A DNA stretch of 64,000 bases from Pseudomonadota bacterium (GCA_039028935.1 JBCCHD010000015.1:18269-82268); one strand, 5' to 3'. Counted from the stretch's first letter, positions 17,460 through 27,752 are shown. The notes: generated by a model from the letters alone, not told the origin. Program-made: numbers and translations.

Positions 17460-19918
17460 TAGTTGGCCACTATGTTGACCAGTTTGCCGGGCACGACAAT
17501 CACGCGCCGTACGGTTTTGCCCTCAATAAAGCGGGCAGCATTGGGCTCGCTGAGTGCCGCATGCTCCAGTTCCTCATTGGGCATATCCGCTGCGACATCG
17601 AGTTTGCCGCGCAACTTTCCGTTCACCTGCACAACAATCGATACGGTGTCTGTCACGAGCATGGCCTCATCCACATCGGGCCACGTAGCGCTCATCAACC
17701 CATCGCCATTACCTAGGGCCTGCCACCAAAAATGGCAGACATGCGGTGTGATGGGGGTCAGCATCAGCACGATTGCTTCCAGTGTTTCGTGCACGACGGC
17801 CGCATCGCCAGCGTCGTAGGAGTCGGCCTCAATGTTCATCTGCTTCCAGGTGAGGTTGGTCAACTCGCGAATCGCAGCCACCGCGGTATTGAACGTATGA
17901 CGACGGTCAAAATCGTCACGCACTTTCAGTAACGTTCGCGCTTTGGCCTGCAGGAGCGTTTGCTGTGAAGCGGACCACTCGTCAGGTTTGGCGCTCCTAC
18001 CCCCGCGCGATACGTGCGTATGCACCATGCGCCAAACGCGCTTCATAAATCGGGCCGAGCCCTCCACACCGGCTTCGGACCAGTCCAAAGATTGCTCGGG
18101 CGGTGCATCCGACATCATAAACAACCTGAGCGTATCGGCGCCGTACTTATCGATCATCGGCTGAGGGTCAACGGTATTCCCTTTCGATTTAGACATCTTT
18201 GCGCCGTCTTTCAGCACCATGCCCTGGGTAAGTAGCCGCGCGAACGGTTCACTCACATTGAGAATCCCTTCATCACGCAGAAGACGCGTGTAATAGCGCG
18301 CGTACAGCAGGTGTAAAATGGCGTGCTCGATACCGCCAATATACTGATCGACCGGCAACCAATACTGCGCGCGTTCATCGAGCATCGCCTCGGCCTGATC
18401 AAACGAAGCAAAGCGCGCAAAATACCAGGACGATTCAACAAAGGTGTCGAACGTGTCGGTATCACGCCGTGCGGGCTTGCCGCACTTCGGACACGGCACA
18501 TTGACAAACTCAGGCATACGCCCCAGTGGTGAACCTGTCTCGTCGATTGTCACGTCCTCTGGCAAGCGCACGGGCAAATCGCTTGCCGGCACCGGTACCG
18601 CGCCGCAGTCATCACAGTGGATGATCGGCACTGGTGTGCCCCAGTAACGCTGTCTGGATACACCCCAGTCACGCAATCGATAATTTACACGTCGACGCCC
18701 GGTACCCGCTTGTTCGAAACGCGTGGCCAGCGCCTCAAACGCCTCGTCGAAATTCATTCCATTGTATGCACCGGAATTGATAAGACGACCACGTTCGACA
18801 AATGCTTCCTTATTGAGATTGATGTCGGCCTCGTCGCTCTCGATCACCTGTTTGATCGGCAGATTGTATTTTCGGGCGAACTCGTAGTCGCGTTGATCAT
18901 GGCCGGGAACCGCCATCACCGCGCCCGTGCCGTACCCCATGAGCACAAAGTTTGCGACCATGACCGGGACATTTTCTCCCGTTACCGGATGGATGGCCTC
19001 GACACCGAGCGGCATACCGCGCTTTTCCATCGTCTCAAGTGCCGCCTCTGAGGACTGCATCGTATTGCATTCCTCCAAAAACGACGCGAGTTGCGGCGAG
19101 GACTCCGCCGCACTCATGGCCAACGGATGTTGTGCCGCTACCGCAAGATAGGTAACACCCATGAGCGTATCGGGGCGAGTCGTAAAAACCGCTTGCGTGC
19201 CGAAACCAGGAATCTCAAATTCGATTTCGAGCCCCTCGGAGCGACCAATCCAATTGGCCTGCATCGTCTTCACGGCATCCGGCCAACCGGGCATATCGTC
19301 TAGCGACGCGAGAAGCTCGTCAGCATATGAGGTGATACGCATAAACCATTGGCTGATTTCTTTTCGCTCGACCTGCGTTCCACACCGCCAACAGCAACCG
19401 TCTTCTACCTGCTCGTTAGCCAGTACTGTTTGATCGACTGGGCACCAATTGACCGGGGCGACTTTTTGATACACCAAATCTTTCTTGAACAGTTCGGTGA
19501 ACAGCCATTGCTCCCACCGATAGTAATCAGGCTCACACGTGGCAAATTCTCGCGACCAGTCAAACGCGAAACCCAGGCGCTTAAATTGTCCGCGCATCTG
19601 GTCGATGTTGGCATACGTCCATTTGGCGGGAGGGAGTCCGTGTTTGATCGCGGCGTTTTCAGCCGGCATACCGAACGCATCCCAGCCCATCGGCTGCAGC
19701 ACGTTCTTGCCCAGCATGCGCTGAAAACGACTGATGACGTCGCCGATCGTATAATTGCGCACATGGCCCATGTGCAGATTGCCACTGGGATAGGGAAACA
19801 TCGACAGGCAATAGTATTTCTCACGCGAGTCGTCTTCGACGACCTTAAAGGCCTCGATTTGATCCCAAAAGGCTTGGGCATCCGATTCGATACCAGCCGG
19901 TTCGTAGTGCTCTTTCAT
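17459..19918 (-). CDS. leuS: Leucyl-tRNA synthetase
   Basis: 819 residues, class I. The HIGH motif is HMGH in PYPSGNLHMGHVRNYTIGD near residue 50, and the KMSKS motif is intact in GAKMSKSKGNT. The CP1 editing domain carries TTRPDTLMGVTYLAVAA and the conserved GTGAVMAVPGHDQRD that clears mischarged tRNA. Zinc-type cysteines are in NVPCPKCGKPARRD. Lnt ends 62 bases upstream on the same strand. Confidence 0.98.
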   Translation of the reverse strand: MKEHYEPAGIESDAQAFWDQIEAFKVVEDDSREKYYCLSMFPYPSGNLHMGHVRNYTIGDVISRFQRMLGKNVLQPMGWDAFGMPAENAAIKHGLPPAKWTYANIDQMRGQFKRLGFAFDWSREFATCEPDYYRWEQWLFTELFKKDLVYQKVAPVNWCPVDQTVLANEQVEDGCCWRCGTQVERKEISQWFMRITSYADELLASLDDMPGWPDAVKTMQANWIGRSEGLEIEFEIPGFGTQAVFTTRPDTLMGVTYLAVAAQHPLAMSAAESSPQLASFLEECNTMQSSEAALETMEKRGMPLGVEAIHPVTGENVPVMVANFVLMGYGTGAVMAVPGHDQRDYEFARKYNLPIKQVIESDEADINLNKEAFVERGRLINSGAYNGMNFDEAFEALATRFEQAGTGRRRVNYRLRDWGVSRQRYWGTPVPIIHCDDCGAVPVPASDLPVRLPEDVTIDETGSPLGRMPEFVNVPCPKCGKPARRDTDTFDTFVESSWYFARFASFDQAEAMLDERAQYWLPVDQYIGGIEHAILHLLYARYYTRLLRDEGILNVSEPFARLLTQGMVLKDGAKMSKSKGNTVDPQPMIDKYGADTLRLFMMSDAPPEQSLDWSEAGVEGSARFMKRVWRMVHTHVSRGGRSAKPDEWSASQQTLLQAKARTLLKVRDDFDRRHTFNTAVAAIRELTNLTWKQMNIEADSYDAGDAAVVHETLEAIVLMLTPITPHVCHFWWQALGNGDGLMSATWPDVDEAMLVTDTVSIVVQVNGKLRGKLDVAADMPNEELEHAALSEPNAARFIEGKTVRRVIVVPGKLVNIVAN

Positions 19919-19979
19919 CTGCTGTTGCTACCTGTGGACAAGCGCCAAAGGATACCAAGCACCGCTGCGCTTTGAAACG

Positions 19980-21467
19980 TCAGCGCCGACGACGAAGGCC
20001 GGTCACGGTGGCCAAAAACGCCAACACCACCATCGGCCAATCACCGTAGAGCATGTACGGTGTTTGACCCCGCATTCCGGGTACTTGCGCCGTGACGACA
20101 TAGGGCTCAAATTGGGGGGACTGTTGAGTGGTTTGACCATTAGGGTTGATCACCGCGGAAATCCCATTGTTGGTGGCCCGAAGCATATAGCGCCCCACCT
20201 CAGCCGTGCGCGTGCGCGCGATTTGCAGGTGCTGATGAGGGGCAAGCGATCCGCCAAACCAGGCGTCGTTGCTCACGTTTACCAGCAAACTCGACCCTCG
20301 CGCTGTATCCAGCATCTCCTGTCCGAACACATCCTCGTAGCAGATCGAACCGCCGATCATTTGGCCGCCCAGCGCCAGTGGGGGCTGCCCGTTTTCGCCC
20401 GGACTGAAATTTTGGTAGGGCAAGTTCATCAGGCGCATCTGGTTTTTAACGAAATCGGGCACTGGGAAATACTCGCCAAAGGGCACCAAATGCCGTTTTC
20501 GATACACCGCTCGATCGGACCCAAACGCCGACAGTGAGTTATAGCGCACGTCATTATCCAGGTCATACTCCACGGTACCCACCAAAAACTCCGTGTTGGA
20601 ATCGCGCGCCACGCGCTCAATTTCTTGCCACAACGGCTCCAGGTGGTGTTTGTAACGCGGGATCGCCGCCTCGGGCCAAATAATCAAATCGCTGTCGAGA
20701 TGAGTGAGCGACAAATCGATGTACAGATTGATCGTCGGCTGAAGCTGTTCGGGCAGCCATTTTTGATCTTGGGGGACCGCACCTTGCACCAGACTGGCCG
20801 TTAACGCCGTGCCGTCTTCTTCGGTCCATTTGATTTGGGCGAGCAAAACACCGCTCGCCCACAACGAAACCGCACCGGCAACAGCGATCAGCCCAGTGCG
20901 CGAAGGGGTGTGCAACGCGTGTAACAACGCGGCACCCGTTAACCCAACGATCCAGCCCACCAGCAGCGTGCCGCCAACCGGCAGCCAACCCAACAACACG
21001 CTATCGACATGCGCATAGCCGGGCGAGAGCCACCCAAAACCAGATAAAAACCAGCCGCGAACCCACTCAAGCAACATCCACACACCGGGCACAAACCACG
21101 CGGTATAGCGCCATCCGACCGGTGCGACTCGCGCGACTAAATAGCCGAATACAGCAACGTAGCCCGCAAGGAACATCACCAGCGACAGCATCAAGAACGC
21201 GGCGAGCCAAAACGGCGCCCCACCAAAGGTGTGTACGCTAATCGTGATCCAATAAATGCCGGTTAGATACGCGGCAACACCGAATGCGAACCCGTTCCAC
21301 GCGGCCTCTTTTGGCGTGCGCTCACAAAAGGCGTAGAGCAAGGCCGCCACCGTAAATGGCATAAGCCACCAGTGGCCATAGGGCGCAAACGCCAAGGGGT
21401 AACTGAGGCCCGCGAACGCGGCCAGTATTGCGCTCGCGCGACGCGACAGCGCTGCGGGCAGTCTCAC
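19980..21467 (-). CDS. lnt: Apolipoprotein N-acyltransferase Lnt
   Basis: 495 residues. Lnt adds the third acyl chain to the N-terminal Cys of lipoproteins in the inner membrane, a step needed for the lipoproteins also encoded here. The N-terminal half is a set of membrane helices; the periplasmic nitrilase domain carries the full triad Glu266 (IIWPEAAIP), Lys324 (YRKRHLVPFGEYF) and Cys376 (GGSICYEDVFG). It is followed 30 bases upstream by corC, the standard lnt-corC-ybeY-ybeZ-miaB series. Confidence 0.97.
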   Translation of the reverse strand: MRLPAALSRRASAILAAFAGLSYPLAFAPYGHWWLMPFTVAALLYAFCERTPKEAAWNGFAFGVAAYLTGIYWITISVHTFGGAPFWLAAFLMLSLVMFLAGYVAVFGYLVARVAPVGWRYTAWFVPGVWMLLEWVRGWFLSGFGWLSPGYAHVDSVLLGWLPVGGTLLVGWIVGLTGAALLHALHTPSRTGLIAVAGAVSLWASGVLLAQIKWTEEDGTALTASLVQGAVPQDQKWLPEQLQPTINLYIDLSLTHLDSDLIIWPEAAIPRYKHHLEPLWQEIERVARDSNTEFLVGTVEYDLDNDVRYNSLSAFGSDRAVYRKRHLVPFGEYFPVPDFVKNQMRLMNLPYQNFSPGENGQPPLALGGQMIGGSICYEDVFGQEMLDTARGSSLLVNVSNDAWFGGSLAPHQHLQIARTRTAEVGRYMLRATNNGISAVINPNGQTTQQSPQFEPYVVTAQVPGMRGQTPYMLYGDWPMVVLAFLATVTGLRRRR

Positions 21468-21497
21468 AGGTTGCGTTGGCCGCGCGACATCGCGGAC

Positions 21498-22385
21498 TCA
21501 GGCCGCCGCAACCGGGCGTTCCTTACCATCAAGCGGTCGCACCTGCACGGTCTCGATGCGACGACGATCGGCCCTCACAACTTTAAAGCGCAGATTATCG
21601 ATATCAAGCGTTTCGCCACGACGAGGTAATCGGCCCAATTGATGCATGATCAGCCCACCGATCGTGTCGAAGTCTTCATCATCGATGTCGGAGCCAAAAT
21701 ATTCATTAAACTCATCGACACGCGTAATGGCTCTGACGGTATAAAGTGAACGCGCTTCTTTTTGAATGGACACTTCTTCTTCGATATCGTGTTCGTCATC
21801 AATTTCGCCGACAATCTGTTCGATAACATCTTCAATCGTCGCGAGCCCGGCCACGCCACCGTACTCATCAACCACAATGGCCATATGATTATGGCTATCA
21901 CGAAACTCTTGTAACAGTTTATCGAGGCGCTTACTTTCCGGCACGAACACCGCCGGCCGCAAAGCCTCTTTTAAGTCAAAATGTTCCGCGCCACCGTTTT
22001 GATAAACTCGAAGTAAATCTTTGGCGAGCAAAATACCCACAATTTCATCGCGGTTATCACCCAACACTGGGAACCGCGAGTGACCGCTGTCGATAATGAC
22101 TTTCAGAAGTTCGTCCGGCGACTGATCGCGCTCGAGCACCACCATGTGGGGCCTTGGAATCATGACGTCGCGTACGTGTTTTTCTGATACTTCCAGTACG
22201 CCTTTAATCATGGTGGCGGACTCCCGATCAAATAGACCGGTGTCGCGCGCAATTTGCAGCAGTTCCATCAAATCTTCACGATCCCGGGGTCTGGTCGCAA
22301 ACGGCTGCGTGAGCTTGCGCCAAAAACTGATCCCGGAACCCTCGGTACTGGGAGGTTTACTGTTAGGAGGTTGATCTTCTGTCAT
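21498..22385 (-). CDS. corC: CorC/YbeX family CBS-domain protein
   Basis: 295 residues with no membrane domain. Two CBS domains occupy about residues 70-200 (VRDVMIPRPHMVVLERD; HNHMAIVVDEYGGVAGLATI with EDVIEQIVGEIDDEHD) and a C-terminal CorC/HlyC domain ends DNLRFKVVRADRRRIETVQV. CorC affects magnesium and cobalt efflux, and YbeX has also been linked to ribosome metabolism, which suits its place next to ybeY. Seventeen bases separate it from ybeY. Confidence 0.94.
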   Translation of the reverse strand: MTEDQPPNSKPPSTEGSGISFWRKLTQPFATRPRDREDLMELLQIARDTGLFDRESATMIKGVLEVSEKHVRDVMIPRPHMVVLERDQSPDELLKVIIDSGHSRFPVLGDNRDEIVGILLAKDLLRVYQNGGAEHFDLKEALRPAVFVPESKRLDKLLQEFRDSHNHMAIVVDEYGGVAGLATIEDVIEQIVGEIDDEHDIEEEVSIQKEARSLYTVRAITRVDEFNEYFGSDIDDEDFDTIGGLIMHQLGRLPRRGETLDIDNLRFKVVRADRRRIETVQVRPLDGKERPVAAA

Positions 22386-22402
22386 GGTAGGTCTCTATCT
22401 GT

Positions 22403-22855
22403 TTAATAGGTTGCGGAATACGGGTTATCGATGCCGAGCGTCGCCAGTAATTGCGTTTCGAGGTTCTCCATCTCATCTGCCTCCCGGTCGTCAATATGGT
22501 CATAGCCAAGCAAATGCAAGACGCCATGCACGGTCAGGTGCGCATAATGATCGTCGCGTCGTTTATTTTGTGCGCGCGCTTCGGACTCCACCACGTCCGG
22601 GCAAATCACGACATCGCCCAGCAAACCATGCATGGCGCGTACCACCTCGTCAGCCGGAAACGACAGCACATTCGTGAGCGCATCTTTACCCCGATAGGTT
22701 CGGTTTAACGACTGCATTTCCTCTGGTGAGACCAATCGAATGGTCATTTCCATTTCATCTGAACGCCCAGCTAACGCCGCGATTGCCCAGCCAACAAACG
22801 CCGAAGCCTCCGGCACGTTCTCGTCACAGACGTTTTGTATAACCACGTCAGTCAT
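22403..22855 (-). CDS. ybeY: Endoribonuclease YbeY
   Basis: 150 residues. YbeY is a zinc-dependent RNase that helps mature the 16S rRNA 3' end and takes part in ribosome quality control. The metal site is the intact H-x3-H-x5-H in HGVLHLLGYDH, preceded by NVLSFPADEV and GDVVICPDVV. Its start overlaps the ybeZ stop by eight bases. Confidence 0.97.
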   Translation of the reverse strand: MTDVVIQNVCDENVPEASAFVGWAIAALAGRSDEMEMTIRLVSPEEMQSLNRTYRGKDALTNVLSFPADEVVRAMHGLLGDVVICPDVVESEARAQNKRRDDHYAHLTVHGVLHLLGYDHIDDREADEMENLETQLLATLGIDNPYSATY

Positions 22856-23816
22856 CGCTATCGCGCTCCGCCTGCTCGTACGCGCGCACTATGCGCTGCA
22901 CGAGTGGGTGACGCACCACATCGCGCGCGGTAAATTGAACAAAGCTCACGCCTTTGGTCTGCTGCAAAATCAATTGCGCGTGCTTAAGCCCTGATGTCTG
23001 ATGCTTGGGCAAATCGATTTGTGTGATATCACCGGTAACCACCGCTTTGGAGCCAAAACCGATGCGCGTCAAAAACATCTTCATTTGTTCAACCGTGGTA
23101 TTTTGGGCTTCATCGAGAATCACAAAGCTGTCGTTAAGCGTACGGCCGCGCATAAACGCCAGCGGCGCGACTTCAATGACATTGCGCTCCATGAGTCGCG
23201 CCACGCGGTCATAGCCCATCATGTCGTATAGCGCGTCATAAATAGGACGCAAATAAGGATCCACTTTTTGCGACATGTCACCCGGCAAAAACCCGAGGCG
23301 CTCACCCGCCTCAACGGCCGGTCGAACGAGAACCAGTCGCCGCACCTGTTCAAGGTCAAGCGCCTGCACAGCGCATGCCACCGCCAAAAATGTTTTGCCC
23401 GTACCCGCCGGTCCAATACCAAAGCACAAATCACTTTTTTGAATGTTGCGCAGATAACGTTGCTGATTGGGACCACGACCGCGCACCATACCGCGACGGG
23501 TTTTAATCAGCACCTCGTGCTGATGCGCATCGGTGTCCACCTCGCCCATGTTGAGTTCTTGCAGCGACAAATGCACGCGCTGAGGATCGAGCACTTCGTC
23601 CCGAGTCAGATCGAACAGGTGCTGGATCACCTCGCTACCGGCACGTGTCGCGGCATCACTACCGGAAACACGAAACTGGTTACCACGATTATTGATTTCG
23701 ATGCCGAGATTGCGTTCGATTTGACGAAGGTGCTCGTCGAGCTGGCCACAGAGATTGGCGAGTCGCTCATTGTCGGCAGGTTCGAGGAAAAATTCCTGTG
23801 CGGCGTGTGCGCTCAA
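22848..23816 (-). CDS. ybeZ: PhoH family ATPase YbeZ
   Basis: 322 residues. The Walker A motif is GPAGTGKT and the Walker B-like segment is NDSFVILDEAQNTT. A KH-like N-terminal region (residues 15-95) precedes the PhoH ATPase/helicase-like domain, whose typical segments include RPAVEAGERLGFLPGDMSQK and VTGDITQIDLP. It is thought to act with YbeY in RNA metabolism. It lies 18 bases from miaB. Confidence 0.95.
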   Translation of the reverse strand: MSAHAAQEFFLEPADNERLANLCGQLDEHLRQIERNLGIEINNRGNQFRVSGSDAATRAGSEVIQHLFDLTRDEVLDPQRVHLSLQELNMGEVDTDAHQHEVLIKTRRGMVRGRGPNQQRYLRNIQKSDLCFGIGPAGTGKTFLAVACAVQALDLEQVRRLVLVRPAVEAGERLGFLPGDMSQKVDPYLRPIYDALYDMMGYDRVARLMERNVIEVAPLAFMRGRTLNDSFVILDEAQNTTVEQMKMFLTRIGFGSKAVVTGDITQIDLPKHQTSGLKHAQLILQQTKGVSFVQFTARDVVRHPLVQRIVRAYEQAERDSDD

Positions 23817-23834
23817 GGTGGGATATCGCTCCTT

Positions 23835-25181
23835 TTAAGCGGTGCGGGAAAGCGGTACGGCAACAAGACGACCGCGCAAAGAGTTGGGCATGGCTTCGGT
23901 GACTTCCACATCGGCAAACTCACCGATAAGGGATTCATCCCCTTCGAAATTAACCCAACGCATGTTTTCGGTCCGCCCAGCCACTTCGTTCGCGTTTTTC
24001 TTCGACACGCGTTCGACCAGAACACGCTGCACGGAGCCCACCATCTGCCGGGAAATGGTTTGGGCGTGCTGATTAATTCGCGTTTGCAGTAGCTTGAGCC
24101 GGCGGTGCTTCTCTTCGGCACTCACTTCATCGGGTAGTGCCGCCGCCGGGGTTCCGGGTCGCGCGCTGTAGATAAAGCTGAAGCTCTGATCAAAACCGAT
24201 ATCGGCAATAAGCTTCATGGTGTCATTAAAATCTCGTTCGGTTTCACCCGGAAAGCCGACGATAAAGTCCGACGAAATACTGATATCGGGTCGCACCTCG
24301 CGGAGTTTGCGAATTTTTTGCTTGTATTCAATCGCCATGTGGCCACGCTTCATCGCTGACAACACGCGATCGGAACCACTTTGCACTGGCAGATGCAAGT
24401 AATTGGCAAGCTCGGGGACATTGGCGTACGCCTCGATCAAACTGTCGGAAAATTCGACTGGATGCGAGGTGGTAAAACGGATGCGTTCGATGCCATCAAT
24501 GGCCGCGACGTAGTGAATGAGTGTGCCCAAGTCAATGACATTGCCGTCGTGCGTAGGACCTTGGTACGAATTAACGTTTTGCCCCAGCAGGTTTATTTCT
24601 TTCACACCTTGCTCAGCTAGGCTCACGATTTCCGCGATCACGTCGTCAAAAGGGCGACTGAACTCATCGCCTCGCGTGTAGGGCACGACACAGAAACTGC
24701 AGTATTTGCTGCAGCCTTCCATAATCGACACAAAAGCCGTCGCGCCGCTCGCTTTGGGCTCCGGCAAACGGTCAAATTTCTCGATCTCCGGGAAGCTGAT
24801 GTCGACGGCCGATTGGCCTTGGCTGCGCACCGAATTGAGCATCTCGGGCAAACGGTGAACGGTTTGGGGGCCAAACACGAGATCAACGTACGGCGCGCGC
24901 TTGATCAGCGCGTCACCCTCCTGGCTTGCTACGCATCCGCCAACACCGATGACAAGCTCCGGGCGCGATTGCTTCCACTGCTTCCAGCGTCCGAGCTGAC
25001 TGAACACCTTTTCTTGTGCCTTTTCGCGGATCGAGCAGGTGTTGAGCAGCAGCACGTCCGCTTCTTCGGGCGTGTTGGTGATCGCTAGGCCGTGCGAGGC
25101 TTCGAGAACGTCGGCCATTTTCTCCGAATCGTACTCGTTCATCTGGCAGCCGAATGTCTTAATGAAGAGCTTACCGCTCAT
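23835..25181 (-). CDS. miaB: tRNA-2-methylthio-N6-dimethylallyladenosine synthase MiaB
   Basis: 448 residues. MiaB is a radical-SAM methylthiotransferase that adds a methylthio group to i6A37 of tRNAs. N-terminal cluster cysteines are in [21 protein letters not shown] and [11 protein letters not shown]. The radical-SAM CxxxCxxC is CSKYCSFC, and the C-terminal TRAM domain ends [11 protein letters not shown]. It is the first gene of the long minus-strand series that runs to tldD. Confidence 0.98.
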   Translation of the reverse strand: MSGKLFIKTFGCQMNEYDSEKMADVLEASHGLAITNTPEEADVLLLNTCSIREKAQEKVFSQLGRWKQWKQSRPELVIGVGGCVASQEGDALIKRAPYVDLVFGPQTVHRLPEMLNSVRSQGQSAVDISFPEIEKFDRLPEPKASGATAFVSIMEGCSKYCSFCVVPYTRGDEFSRPFDDVIAEIVSLAEQGVKEINLLGQNVNSYQGPTHDGNVIDLGTLIHYVAAIDGIERIRFTTSHPVEFSDSLIEAYANVPELANYLHLPVQSGSDRVLSAMKRGHMAIEYKQKIRKLREVRPDISISSDFIVGFPGETERDFNDTMKLIADIGFDQSFSFIYSARPGTPAAALPDEVSAEEKHRRLKLLQTRINQHAQTISRQMVGSVQRVLVERVSKKNANEVAGRTENMRWVNFEGDESLIGEFADVEVTEAMPNSLRGRLVAVPLSRTA

Positions 25182-25631
25182 GGTCGCTTTGGTTACCCGT
25201 AATAGGCCCCAACTTACTCCGGAAGTCTGGCCATTTCCAGCACACTGTTCTCACTCTGAGTCCAGTCGCGGTATGAAGAATAATAACTATAAATATCAGT
25301 TGGTTGCGTCAATCACACACCCATCGAACCCCGCTTACGCCTCGCCCATCACCGGATTTTTAGGCCAATTCACCCAAGCGGCCGGCGAGTTTACACTGTT
25401 TTTGCGTGATTTTCCGGTGTTTTAGGGCAATTTCTCGCGCAGATATTCGTGGTTTTGACGCGGCGACACCATTCGCCCTGGAACGCTTGCGCGATCCATT
25501 CCGGTCGATAACATCACAATCTTGACGCGCGCGTTTTGCCGCTCGACAGGCGAGCCGAGATACCCATACCAACGGGCAATTTGTCCCGACCATGCGCCGC
25601 GGCTTCGCCCTGCTCCGCCGCGTCTTACCGG
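25182..25631. other. Gene-free region between miaB and the secreted calcium-binding protein gene
   Basis: 450 bases with no credible gene. The AT-rich part at about 25275-25315 holds a candidate miaB promoter. A short perfect inverted repeat GCTCG-ACAGG-CGAGC lies at 25541-25555 without a T-tract. Nothing else was recognised. Confidence 0.6.
25286..25312 (-). promoter_or_regulatory. Candidate miaB promoter
   Basis: On the minus strand TTGACG (25307-25312) and TATAGT (25286-25291) match -35 and -10 boxes at five of six positions each. The 15-base spacer is shorter than the usual 17. It would place the start of transcription roughly 100 bases before the miaB ATG. Confidence 0.3.
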
Positions 25632-27413
25632 TTAGCGGGATGGCGTCGCCGAAAACCCTAATCCGGGAATGCAGGGATTCGCAGAGGGGCCTGGCGGCTG
25701 GCCGAAACGCTCAATCATCGGAATGTAGTCAAGAAAATTGATCGTTCCGTTGGAGTCGAGATCCTTGTCCTCATCATAGTTCGGGTCGCCGGCCGCCGAG
25801 TTGAATGAAGGCGGAAAAGACGAGATGTCCAAAAATGCGACGATGCAATTGTTATCGATATCCGGATCACAGCGGTTGCCGATTCCGTCTGTATTCGTAT
25901 CGATTTGGTCTGGGTTGGGAACCAGTGTGCAGTTATCGACACTGTCGAAGATGCCGTCACCATCGCTATCGAGAGGCGGCGTATCGCAGCTTTGACCGCG
26001 AAACGCGACGTTGTCGACTTGCGCCACACCCGCAAAACGTCCGCGATAATGAAAACAGACGTACGCTTGGGATTCCGCTTCGAGGATACCGCTCAAATCG
26101 ACAGACACTTCCTGAGCACCGGTCCGCGCCAACACACTGTCATCGTGATCCTGCACCTCATGCAGCAACTCATACGCCGGCAATGATTCGCTGGTCGGCG
26201 GCTCGGTTCCTGCCACCACCCTCAAAAATTCGGGATCGAAATCATCACTCTCGTCCTCGGGAGTACCGTTATCATCGATCAGATTGTTTTGCGCTGCTTG
26301 ATAGAACGTCGTAAACGTCAGTGCCGGCCCCGTCACGGTCGATAGGTCAATGGCGTTGGAACAGGCATAGGCGTCCATAAGCGGTGCCGATCCAGGCAAT
26401 GTATCCTCCGCGTTTTGACCCGTTGCATCACTATCGATGCAAAGTGCCACACCGGTCCCCGAGGTGAGATTATTTCCGTCACTAAACAACACTTCTTGAA
26501 GCGTCTGTGCCGCGTTTCGGCTTAGGCAAAGCGCGTCATCCGTAACGCCCCACCCGATCGTTGGATCATCGCCGCCACTGATCAGCGTCCAGTCGGCCGG
26601 AATCCCCGTATCAAACGTTTCAACCGGTTCGCAGCTTTGCTCAAGCTGCCAACACTCGCCGGCGACCGGCTGGGACGGCACATCGAGCGGAATTTGCACA
26701 CTATCGATGACAAACTCGGTCACGCCCAAGCCGCCCGACAAAACGTCGGCATAGAACACCAGGTCGCGCGTTTGATTATTCGCCAACGCAGAAATGTCGA
26801 CGGTCTGAGTCATAAATCCGGATGTTGAATTTGCGCACGCCATTGAAAACACCGTCTCACCGTCGATCGCCGCGTACAACCCGTGATTAGGCGATGCACA
26901 GTTCTTTACCCACAAATCAAACGTCAGGATAGCCGCCTGATCAGGAAGGGTGATCGACTGACCAATCTGCGGAAAGAACTCGCCTAAATCGGACCGAAGA
27001 ACGGCCGCAAATGCCCCAACCGATGCGGCAAATGATTCACCCTCTGTACACGTCGCCTCCGAGCAAATGAGATTCGCCGGCAAAAAGGGATTGTTGATGG
27101 TCAGCGGCCACGCGTCACTCGGCCGCCCTCGACGATCCTCGAAACTCCCTTCCACAACCGCATCGGACGCGGCACTGAACGCCACCTCGTCAAACGTGAA
27201 ACGGGGGTCACGGCAAACCCAATCGGGTTGCTCGACCAGACAGCCGCTGCTGCAGCCATCACCCGACACGCCATTGCCGTCGTCACATTGCTCCCCTACC
27301 GTCTGCAGGCCGTCACCGCAGACGCCACCGATCGCGTAGGCCGGAACAGGCATGAGCAAAAGCACCGCGCCCAACCACGCCCATCGCGCCCGTCCACTTC
27401 GTTCTTGATTCAT
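25632..27413 (-). CDS. Secreted protein with Myxococcus Cys-rich repeat, thrombospondin type 3 and dockerin-like calcium repeats
   Basis: 593 residues from the ATG at 27413, which has AGGGA eight bases upstream; an upstream in-frame extension lacks family sense. Residues 1-28 are a signal peptide ending PAYA. Right after it is one DUF4215-type Cys repeat (CGDGLQTVGEQCDDGN, then GDGCSSGCLVE). The middle 400 residues are beta-rich with scattered Cys pairs. Near the C-terminus come a thrombospondin type 3 segment (DSDGDGIFDSVDNC and DTNTDGIGNRCD) and two dockerin-like EF-hand loops (DPDIDNNCIVAFLDIS; DKDLDSNGTINFLDYI). These bind calcium. There is no PEP-CTERM or LPXTG anchor, so it is probably released or surface-associated. 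Its role is unknown. Confidence 0.75.
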   Translation of the reverse strand: MNQERSGRARWAWLGAVLLLMPVPAYAIGGVCGDGLQTVGEQCDDGNGVSGDGCSSGCLVEQPDWVCRDPRFTFDEVAFSAASDAVVEGSFEDRRGRPSDAWPLTINNPFLPANLICSEATCTEGESFAASVGAFAAVLRSDLGEFFPQIGQSITLPDQAAILTFDLWVKNCASPNHGLYAAIDGETVFSMACANSTSGFMTQTVDISALANNQTRDLVFYADVLSGGLGVTEFVIDSVQIPLDVPSQPVAGECWQLEQSCEPVETFDTGIPADWTLISGGDDPTIGWGVTDDALCLSRNAAQTLQEVLFSDGNNLTSGTGVALCIDSDATGQNAEDTLPGSAPLMDAYACSNAIDLSTVTGPALTFTTFYQAAQNNLIDDNGTPEDESDDFDPEFLRVVAGTEPPTSESLPAYELLHEVQDHDDSVLARTGAQEVSVDLSGILEAESQAYVCFHYRGRFAGVAQVDNVAFRGQSCDTPPLDSDGDGIFDSVDNCTLVPNPDQIDTNTDGIGNRCDPDIDNNCIVAFLDISSFPPSFNSAAGDPNYDEDKDLDSNGTINFLDYIPMIERFGQPPGPSANPCIPGLGFSATPSR

Positions 27414-27659
27414 TGTTCTTCCCTGTATTTGACCATCCGTTTGATCATGGCGTTGCGTTCGGTGTCGACACTGGATGCCGGCCGACGGAACCGATTTTCT
27501 GCCTCGTTTTTTTCTTAGTCTAGCACCCCCGATCATGCCCGAATCGGCTGGCAAATAATTCCAGTCTTTTCATAAGGTTAGTGAGCAACGAGTGGACGTG
27601 CGATCGTACCGACTGCTCTGTACGTGCTCTTCTTTGGGACACACGCAGACCCATTACCA

Positions 27660-27687
27660 AAAAAGCCTCCGACCAGGGAGGCTTTTT
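27660..27687 (-). terminator. Intrinsic terminator downstream of ssb
   Basis: An 11-bp perfect stem (AAAAAGCCTCC with GGAGGCTTTTT) around the loop GACCAG. On the minus strand it is followed by a run of T, so it ends ssb transcription; the mirrored A/T tracts would let it work in both directions. Confidence 0.85.
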
Positions 27688-27700
27688 GGTGCGCGAACAG

Positions 27701-27752
27701 GCGCGTTCGCCGCGTGTCTAACCGATGAGTCCAGCAATCGACGCGAACGCGC
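27701..27752. repeat. Inverted repeat in the ssb 3' region with an alternative partner
   Basis: GCGCGTTCGC at 27701-27710 is complementary to GCGAACGCGC at 27743-27752. The inner part of the left arm can also pair with GCGAAC at 27693-27698. The two foldings exclude each other. Confidence 0.45.

Noticed and set aside
25541..25555. Inverted repeat GCTCG-ACAGG-CGAGC as a terminator of the secreted protein gene.
   Set aside because: The stem has five pairs and no T-run on the minus strand.
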